From Bacteroidales bacterium (lineage in GTDB: Bacteria > Bacteroidota > Bacteroidia > Bacteroidales > 4484-276): a stretch of DNA of 11,083 nucleotides. Under the pieces are notes generated by a model. That model had not been told where the DNA came from, did no database searches, and was given only the letters and a program-made list of their open reading frames with translations. The stretch lies in contig JAGYLT010000049.1 in the NCBI GenBank assembly GCA_018400545.1, positions 1-11,083 of the forward strand. Direction: 5' to 3'. Positions 6,426 to 11,083 of the stretch are shown here, piece by piece. How positions within the stretch are numbered: the stretch's first letter is position 1; each line of letters opens with the position of its first letter. The position numbers were made by a program, and so were the translations under genes.

Positions 6426-7814
6426 ATGAAAAACATGCTCACCTCCATTTTCCTGTTGCTACTCATGCTAAGGCTTCCGGCAGCAGAAGTAACCATGATT
6501 GTTGTATCCATGCCGGAAAATACCCCGCCGGATGACGACATTTACATTGCAGGTAATTTTAACGGATGGAACCCGGGTGATCCCGGCTCCATGCTAACCG
6601 ACAATTCCAACCAACAATTGGAAATTACCTTAACAGGTGATGGTTCTATTGAATTCAAATTCACACGCGGCAGTTGGGAAACTGTGGAAGGCAATGAAAA
6701 CGGAGGTTTCCTTCCAAACCGTACCTTTACTTTTGGCACCACCGACACCCTCGAAATTACCATTCTGAGTTGGGAAGATCTGGGTGGCAACAACCACACA
6801 GCCGCTGAAAATGTGATCATCATTGATGAGGACTTTTACATGCCCCAGCTCGATCGATACCGCAGAATCTGGCTATATCTTCCTCCGGATTATGATTCCA
6901 CAACAAAAGATTATTCCGTGCTTTACATGCACGATGGCCAAAACCTTTTTGATGCGGCAACCTCCTTTGCCGGCGAGTGGGAAGTGGATGAAACCCTGAA
7001 CGAAATGTACGACGAAGGCAAAGAAGTACCCATTGTGGTTGGAATTGATAATGGCGGAGCAGACAGAATTGATGAATACACCCCCTGGCAAAATACCCAG
7101 TATGGCGGCGGGGATGGCGACCTTTATGCACAATTTATCGTGGAAACACTGAAACCGCATATCGATGAAAACTACCGGACTAAACCTGAACGGGAATATA
7201 CCGCCGTGATGGGTAGTTCGTTGGGAGGGCTTATCTCTCATTATATTGGTATTAAATATCAGGATGTCTTCAGCAAAGCAGGAATATTTTCACCATCCTA
7301 CTGGTTTACGGGCGACATCTATGATTTCACTTTCCAAACAGGTAAACAGCACGATGTGCGGTTTTACATCATGGGCGGAACGGATGAAGGAGCGGGCCTT
7401 GTGGAAGAAATGAATGCCATGGTCGATACCCTGCAGGCTGCCGGTTTTTCTACGGATGAAATGCATCTTAAAGTGGTAGAGGGCGGCCAGCACAACGAAG
7501 CCCTCTGGCGGCAGGAGTTTGGGGAGGCTTATGAATGGATGTATCTGGATGGTGCGACAGGAATTGGGCATCAGGTGAATGAATCCCAAATTGAAATGAT
7601 ATTGCATGGCAAAAAGTTAACAGTAAGCAATGTACATTCATCATTTTCATCATTGAAATTAAAGATATTCACATTGTCAGGACAACTGGCCGGAATTTAT
7701 TCTGTAAGGGAAAATGAGGAATTTTCAATTCCGAATCACATTCAAAAAGGCATATACATTTTTCAGGTTGTGGGAGACAAATATCCGGCAGCGCAAAAAA
7801 TGTATGTGCCATAA
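6426..7814 (+). CDS. Secreted alpha/beta-hydrolase esterase (PF00756-type) with N-terminal CBM48-like domain and C-terminal T9SS sorting domain
   Basis: The protein has 462 residues. A signal peptide comes first (1-20, hydrophobic LLLLMLRL, likely cut after PAA). Residues 22-115 are an immunoglobulin-like carbohydrate-binding fold, recognisable from DIYIAGNFNGWNPGDP and FKFTRGSWETVEGN. The esterase domain (130-375) has YSVLYMHDGQNLFD, the nucleophile elbow GSSLGG (Ser265) and a late histidine in EGGQHNEALW (His356); Asp320 is a candidate acid residue. Residues 390-462 form a T9SS type A domain (KLKIFTLSGQ, GIYIFQVVG). It would cross the outer membrane by T9SS and end up surface-bound or released. 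Known relatives hydrolyse feruloyl or acetyl esters of plant polysaccharides or ferric siderophores; the substrate here is not determinable. It probably has its own promoter, since a repeat tract separates it from the molbindin gene. Confidence 0.88.
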   Translation: MKNMLTSIFLLLLMLRLPAAEVTMIVVSMPENTPPDDDIYIAGNFNGWNPGDPGSMLTDNSNQQLEITLTGDGSIEFKFTRGSWETVEGNENGGFLPNRTFTFGTTDTLEITILSWEDLGGNNHTAAENVIIIDEDFYMPQLDRYRRIWLYLPPDYDSTTKDYSVLYMHDGQNLFDAATSFAGEWEVDETLNEMYDEGKEVPIVVGIDNGGADRIDEYTPWQNTQYGGGDGDLYAQFIVETLKPHIDENYRTKPEREYTAVMGSSLGGLISHYIGIKYQDVFSKAGIFSPSYWFTGDIYDFTFQTGKQHDVRFYIMGGTDEGAGLVEEMNAMVDTLQAAGFSTDEMHLKVVEGGQHNEALWRQEFGEAYEWMYLDGATGIGHQVNESQIEMILHGKKLTVSNVHSSFSSLKLKIFTLSGQLAGIYSVRENEEFSIPNHIQKGIYIFQVVGDKYPAAQKMYVP

Positions 7815-7882
7815 ATTGTTACATGCTTTTAAAAGTAGCTCCCTTTTCGGTTTTGGCTTGTCCGGGATGGGGTAAAAACTTT

Positions 7883-7890
7883 TATATTTG
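7883..7890 (+). promoter_or_regulatory. Bacteroidota -7 box for the Rpn gene
   Basis: TATATTTG matches TAnnTTTG exactly, and TTG sits about 22 bp upstream in GGCTTGTCC. The expected transcript start is only ~10 nt before ATG 7907. That rules out the longer open frame beginning at 7823. Confidence 0.6.
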
Positions 7891-7906
7891 CACAAAAGAA
7901 ATAATC

Positions 7907-8779
7907 ATGACAGAATTTACTGAAAAATATATCAATCCCTTTACAGACTATGGGTTTAAGCGCTTGTTTGGAGAAGAGCCCAATAAGGATTTACTGCTTG
8001 ATTTCCTGAATGAATTGTTGTATGAGGAACAAGGAAAAATTGTAAGCCTTAATTATTTAAAGAGCGAGCATCTGGGGACAACCGAAATCGACAGAAAAGC
8101 AATTTTTGATCTTTATTGTGAAAATGAGAAGGGTGAAAAGTTTATCGTTGAACTTCAAAAGACCAAACAGAAGTTTTTTAAAGACCGTACATTGTATTAC
8201 TCAACTTTCCCTATTCGTGAACAAGCCAAACGTGCTGATTGGATGTATGAACTTAATGCAGTTTATACCATCGCGATCTTAGATTTTGTATTTGACCACG
8301 ATAAAGATGACCCCGAAAAATACCGTTATGATGTAAAGTTGACCGACATAGAAACCATGAAGGTATTTTATGATAAACTAACCTTTATCTACCTGGTGAT
8401 GCCAAAATACAATAAAACCATCGAACAGCTTGAAACGCGCTTCGATAAATGGTTATATGTAATCAAAAACCTGAACAGGTTGAACAGGATTCCTGATAAA
8501 CTCAGGGAAAGGATTTTTGAGAAATTATTTGAAACGGCAGAAATAGCTAAATTCTCACCCGAACAAGCCCGCTATTATGAAGATAGCTTAAAGTATTACC
8601 GGGACCTGAAAGCTTCTCTTGACACCAGTTTTGAAGAAGGGAAAGAAAAAGGAATTCAGGAAGGTATTGAGAAAGGAATCGAGAAAGTAGCTCTTGAAAT
8701 GCTGCGTCAAAATGAAACTGTTGACAAAATCATGCAGTTTACAGGCCTCACAAAAGAACAGGTCGAAAGCTTGAAGTAA
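7907..8779 (+). CDS. Rpn family recombination-promoting nuclease / PD-(D/E)XK 'putative transposase'
   Basis: The 290-residue protein has the family start INPFTDYGFKRLFGEEPNKD (residues 9-28). The nuclease core follows: D68 in IFDLYCENEKGE and E82/Q84 in FIVELQK, a D-x13-E-x-Q variant of PD-(D/E)XK with Gln in place of Lys, as is usual here. Next come the conserved KDRTLYYSTFPIREQA and a helical middle. The tail (243-260) is a charged repeat, EEGKEKGIQEGIEKGIEK, and then a short helical domain (268-290, TVDKIMQFTGLTKEQVESL). Rpn proteins of E. coli are DNA endonucleases that promote RecA-independent recombination; many Bacteroidota carry dozens of copies. The start at 7907 rather than 7823 is set by homology and by the promoter box. 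No terminal inverted repeats were found around it, so it looks like a lone gene, not an insertion sequence. Confidence 0.92.
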   Translation: MTEFTEKYINPFTDYGFKRLFGEEPNKDLLLDFLNELLYEEQGKIVSLNYLKSEHLGTTEIDRKAIFDLYCENEKGEKFIVELQKTKQKFFKDRTLYYSTFPIREQAKRADWMYELNAVYTIAILDFVFDHDKDDPEKYRYDVKLTDIETMKVFYDKLTFIYLVMPKYNKTIEQLETRFDKWLYVIKNLNRLNRIPDKLRERIFEKLFETAEIAKFSPEQARYYEDSLKYYRDLKASLDTSFEEGKEKGIQEGIEKGIEKVALEMLRQNETVDKIMQFTGLTKEQVESLK

Positions 8780-8850
8780 AAACAAAAAGAACAGGAAAAG
8801 TACCGGCAGCGCAGTCGAAATGATTAATCCGGATCATATCACACCCGCCT

Positions 8851-8892
8851 CTACCTTCTACCTTCTCCCTTCTACCTTCTCCCCTCTCCTCC
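8851..8892. repeat. Heptanucleotide tandem repeat (CTACCTT)
   Basis: Six 7-bp units stand in phase: CTACCTT, CTACCTT, CTCCCTT, CTACCTT, CTCCCCT, CTCCTCC. They end 1 bp before the stop codon of the minus-strand lrp gene. On the minus strand it is a purine-rich AAGGTAG repeat just downstream of lrp. Confidence 0.85.
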
Positions 8893-8893
8893 C

Positions 8894-9367
8894 CTACTCC
8901 ACCGGCAATTGCCTTACAAAACCTTCTTCGAGGGAGATGAATGTTTCGGTGGCTACGATTTCTGGGATGGATTGTATTTTTTCCACGATAATTTGTTTGA
9001 GGTGCTCGTTGTTGCGGGTTAAAATTTTGAGCAACAAAGAATATTTCCCGGTGATGTGGTGGGCTTCCACGATTTCGGGTATCCGGCTTATTTTATCGAA
9101 CACTTCATCATGATTGCTGTGTGCAAGCAAATTTACCTGCAACCCAATAAAAGCACAGGTTAAATAGCCCATGCCTTTTGTGGATACATTAACTTGAGAG
9201 CCTGTAATTACGCCGGCTTCCTGCATTTTCTGGATCCGCTGATGTATGGCAGCCCCGGAAACGTTGCACTTTCGGGCCACTTCCAGGTAAGGCATTCTGG
9301 CATCCTTGCTGAGCAGCGTCAGGATTCTCTTATCGAGACTGTCGAGATGAAATGTATGGGTCGGCAT
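8894..9367 (-). CDS. Lrp/AsnC family transcriptional regulator
   Basis: The 157-residue protein has standard family length and two domains. The N-terminal winged helix-turn-helix (about 8-60) shows LDSLDKRILTLLSKDARMPY and the recognition helix VSGAAIHQRIQKMQEAGVI. The C-terminal RAM ligand-sensing and oligomerisation domain (about 66-145) includes ITGKYSLLLKIL and IQSIPEIVATET. Such proteins bind DNA as octamers or dimers and respond to amino acids. It is transcribed away from the Cys/Met PLP enzyme gene across a 188-bp AT-rich space, the typical position of a local regulator of its divergent neighbour. A loose promoter (TTTG, 19 bp, TATAAGAC; 9406-9409 and 9379-9386 on the minus strand) precedes it. 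In Pseudomonas, the Lrp-type MdeR activates the adjacent methionine gamma-lyase gene; the same logic is likely but unproven here. Confidence 0.93.
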   Translation of the reverse strand: MPTHTFHLDSLDKRILTLLSKDARMPYLEVARKCNVSGAAIHQRIQKMQEAGVITGSQVNVSTKGMGYLTCAFIGLQVNLLAHSNHDEVFDKISRIPEIVEAHHITGKYSLLLKILTRNNEHLKQIIVEKIQSIPEIVATETFISLEEGFVRQLPVE

Positions 9368-9555
9368 GTTAACGATTTGTCTTATAAATTGAAATCTGCA
9401 GTTATCAAAACAGAAACAAAAATAACAATTTTTAATTTTTTCAACACTTTTACTTACGGTTTTTCTTATTCAGAATCATAATTAAACATATTAGTTAAAA
9501 ATAATATAGTTTTGCTTCCGAATCAATATTAGTGAATACATAAAATTTACAGATT
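9368..9555. promoter_or_regulatory. Divergent control region between lrp-type regulator and PLP enzyme
   Basis: This 188-bp AT-rich space holds both promoters and presumably the Lrp-family operator. For the rightward gene, TAGTTTTG (9507-9514) matches TAnnTTTG, 41 bp before the ATG at 9556. For the leftward gene, TTTG-N19-TATAAGAC is a weaker match. Long A- and T-runs (9420-9440, TTTTTAATTTTTT) suggest intrinsic bending, often seen at Lrp targets. I could not define the operator by eye. Confidence 0.5.
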
Positions 9556-10761
9556 ATGAAATTCGATCCGGCAAGCAACATTCAGGAACTGAAACAATTT
9601 GGTGAATTCGGCGGCGTAAATCCGTCCATCACCGATTCGGCTACCTACACCTTCATGCAGGCCAAAACCATGCTCGACACTTTTCATGGCGAGGCCGAAG
9701 GTTGTTTTCTATATTCCCGTCACTGGAACCCAAGCAACAAATATCTGGCAGATGCCATGGCAGCCATGGAAGGCACAGAAGCAGGCTGGGTAACAGCTTC
9801 CGGAATGGGCGCCATCACCACCGCAATCCTTCAGGTTTGTAATGCGGGCGACCACATCATTTCAAGCAGAACTACCTATGGCGGAACCTTTGCCTTTCTG
9901 CACAATTATGTGAAGAAATTCAACATCGGGGTAACTTTTGTTGACATCAAAAACCTGGAAGAAATTAAATCGGCCATCAAACCCAATACAAAAATCATTT
10001 ATACGGAAACCATGACCAATCCATTGCTGGAGGTTTCCGATATTCCGGCGCTGGCCGAAATTGCCCACAGCAATAACCTTAAGCTGATGGTTGACAACAC
10101 ATTCACACCCATGATTGTGAGCCCGGCAAAGCTTGGCGCAGATATCGTACTATACAGCCTGACGAAATTTGTAAATGGTAAAAATGATTGTGTAGCCGGT
10201 GCGATTTGCAGCACGCAGGATTTCATCAATGAGATGATCGACGTGAATAGCGGAACAGCTATGTTGCTTGGCCCTGTGCTCGATCCCACGCGTTCTTCAG
10301 CAATCCTGAAAAATCTACACACCCTCCACATCCGCATGCAACAACACAGTAAAAATGCGGCATACATGGCCAAAAAACTCAAGGAAGCTGGTATGAACGT
10401 TAACTATCCAGGCCTTGAGGAGCACCCGCAACACGACCTCATGAAAAAGATGATGAACTCCGAATTCGGTTTTGGCGGGATGATCTCCTTCGATGCCGGC
10501 ACTGCTGAAAAGGCCGCTGAAGTAATGGAAATGATGGAGGAAGAAGGTGTTGGGTACCTCGCGGTGAGCCTCGGTTATTTCAAAACATTGTTCAGCAATT
10601 CAGGAAAGAGCACCTCATCAGAAGTTCCCGAAGAAAAGCAAAAGGAAATGGGCCTTTCAGAAGGGCTTGTAAGGTTCTCGGTTGGCCTGGACCACAACAT
10701 AGAACGCACTTTCGATATAATGCTGAAATGCCTGAAGAAAACGGGTTTGGTGAAAGCGTAG
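9556..10761 (+). CDS. Cys/Met metabolism PLP-dependent enzyme, methionine gamma-lyase / cystathionine gamma-lyase-like
   Basis: The 401-residue protein has normal length for the trans-sulfuration family (PF01053). Visible fold-type I features: phosphate-cup motif TASGMGAI (80-87), the ring-stacking tyrosine in TTYGGTFAFL (Tyr108), Asp180 in LMVDNTFTP, the PLP lysine K204 in LYSLTKFVNGKND, and substrate-carboxylate arginine R373 in GLVRFSVGLDHN. Members perform alpha,gamma- or alpha,beta-elimination, or gamma-replacement, on sulfur amino acids. The TFAFLHNY stretch and the Lrp-type neighbour favour methionine gamma-lyase (Met to methanethiol, ammonia and 2-oxobutyrate). However, the residue matching the catalytic-loop cysteine of classical methionine gamma-lyases is Gly110, so cystathionine gamma-lyase/synthase activity remains possible. 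The start MKFDPASNIQ fits a TAnnTTTG box 41 bp upstream. Cytoplasmic, presumably a tetramer. Confidence 0.88.
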   Translation: MKFDPASNIQELKQFGEFGGVNPSITDSATYTFMQAKTMLDTFHGEAEGCFLYSRHWNPSNKYLADAMAAMEGTEAGWVTASGMGAITTAILQVCNAGDHIISSRTTYGGTFAFLHNYVKKFNIGVTFVDIKNLEEIKSAIKPNTKIIYTETMTNPLLEVSDIPALAEIAHSNNLKLMVDNTFTPMIVSPAKLGADIVLYSLTKFVNGKNDCVAGAICSTQDFINEMIDVNSGTAMLLGPVLDPTRSSAILKNLHTLHIRMQQHSKNAAYMAKKLKEAGMNVNYPGLEEHPQHDLMKKMMNSEFGFGGMISFDAGTAEKAAEVMEMMEEEGVGYLAVSLGYFKTLFSNSGKSTSSEVPEEKQKEMGLSEGLVRFSVGLDHNIERTFDIMLKCLKKTGLVKA

Positions 10762-10774
10762 TGCTTAGCGCATA

Positions 10775-10811
10775 GCGCAGAGAGCAAAGCGCAGAGAGCA
10801 AAGCGCGGAGC
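10775..10811. repeat. 14-bp tandem repeat (GCGCAGAGAGCAAA)
   Basis: Two perfect 14-bp units (10775-10788 and 10789-10802) are followed by a partial, altered third (GCGCGGAGC). A related GCTTAGCGCATA precedes them. The tract starts 13 bp after the stop codon of the PLP enzyme gene. Confidence 0.85.
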
Positions 10812-10878
10812 ACAGGTAATAAAACGCAGCAAAGTTTTACAGGAAATAAAAATCTTGAAGAGGCAGTTTCAAGTAAGC

Positions 10879-10915
10879 AAAAACCGGCTGGGAAGCATTT
10901 TCCGCCGGTTTTTTT
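10879..10915 (+). terminator. Rho-independent terminator of the PLP enzyme gene
   Basis: CCGGC (10884-10888) pairs with GCCGG (10904-10908), flanked by AAAA/TTTT. An inner GGGAA/TTTCC pairing closes a short loop. It is followed by a run of seven T (10909-10915), 118 bp past the stop at 10761. The A-run before the stem would allow weaker action on the minus strand. Confidence 0.88.
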
Positions 10916-11083
10916 ATGTTCAAATTTCGCAGCCATTTCATCGGGGCGCAAGTGAAAATAGTTGTCGATTCAATTTCGTATATTAATTGGAATAATTCCG
11001 CGAACCTGCTTGAGGAAAAAATGCGCAAGCAAAATCGGGTTAAACCAGTCAGGTTTCGCAAACCTGACTGGTTTCAGGATTGA
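10916..11083 (+). other. End region with a short open frame; coding status doubtful
   Basis: An ATG at 10916, right at the end of the terminator T-run, opens a 55-codon frame that stops with TGA at the last three bases. It starts MFKFRSHFIGAQVKIVVDSI; an internal GTG (10952) would give 43 residues. Its last codons are formed by the perfect inverted repeat at 11042-11074 (KPVRFRKPDWF). It lacks a promoter box and a recognisable family. I regard it as spacer with a chance frame unless homologues show otherwise. Confidence 0.3.
11042..11074. repeat. Perfect 15-bp inverted repeat with 3-nt loop
   Basis: AAACCAGTCAGGTTT (11042-11056), CGC, then AAACCTGACTGGTTT (11060-11074), with no mismatch. There is no T-run after it, so it is not a standard terminator. 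It resembles dispersed palindromic repeats of Bacteroidota chromosomes; copy number cannot be judged here. Confidence 0.9.

Noticed and set aside
7823..7906. 28-codon N-terminal extension of the Rpn gene
   Set aside because: It contains the TAnnTTTG promoter box at 7883-7890, and family members start near MTEFTEKYINPFTDYGF, so ATG 7907 is preferred.
8846..8892. CTACCTT repeats considered as a CRISPR array
   Set aside because: The units are 7 bp with no spacers, so this is a simple tandem repeat.
10837..11061. Minus-strand 74-codon open frame across the terminator and the end palindrome
   Set aside because: It runs through a strong terminator stem and an inverted repeat and has no recognisable features.

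Overview
The window reads as chromosomal DNA of an anaerobic or microaerophilic member of the Bacteroidota. The signs are a secreted enzyme ending in a type IX secretion (T9SS) sorting domain, TAnnTTTG promoter boxes in front of several genes, almost no Shine-Dalgarno sequences, an Rpn/PD-(D/E)XK 'transposase-nuclease', and an oxygen-sensitive iron-sulfur enzyme pair of the 2-hydroxyacyl-CoA dehydratase class. No phage, plasmid, CRISPR, tRNA or rRNA genes were seen.

Left part (1-3766), all on the minus strand. A translationally coupled pair comes first: a double-cubane-type [Fe-S] protein of the HgdB/BcrB superfamily (174-1451), overlapping by 4 bp the start of its ATP-dependent activator/reductase (1-177, cut by the window edge). 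Upstream of the pair is about 500 bp without a convincing gene, but with a cluster of hairpins that may be a structured RNA. Next come a small tail-anchored membrane protein with its own terminator (1947-2231) and a MATE multidrug exporter (2420-3766) that starts with GTG, behind an 8-bp-unit repeat tract.

Middle (about 3.8-5.95 kb) is decayed. A plus-strand gene relic (4147-4690) carries a two-hairpin REP-like unit near its 5' end. It is followed by a minus-strand amrS (AmmeMemoRadiSam radical SAM enzyme) whose N-terminal 213 codons are intact. Its remaining ~120 codons are recognisable only by changing frame at least five times. Either two neighbouring pseudogenes lie here or the local sequence quality is poor.

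Right part. Divergent from amrS is a small Mop/TOBE molybdate-binding protein (6094-6306). It is followed by a secreted alpha/beta-hydrolase esterase with an N-terminal carbohydrate-binding-like domain and a C-terminal T9SS domain (6426-7814), then an Rpn-family nuclease (7907-8779). The last unit is an Lrp/AsnC regulator (8894-9367) divergent from a Cys/Met-metabolism PLP enzyme resembling methionine gamma-lyase (9556-10761). This layout recalls mdeR-mdeA of Pseudomonas and suggests amino-acid-responsive sulfur amino acid catabolism. A strong Rho-independent terminator follows, and the window ends in a perfect 15-bp inverted repeat.

Several intergenic spaces hold short-period repeats with unrelated units (TTATTGGG, CTACCTT, GCGCAGAGAGCAAA, and TTAATAACC-like). 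They are recorded separately as a genome habit worth checking.
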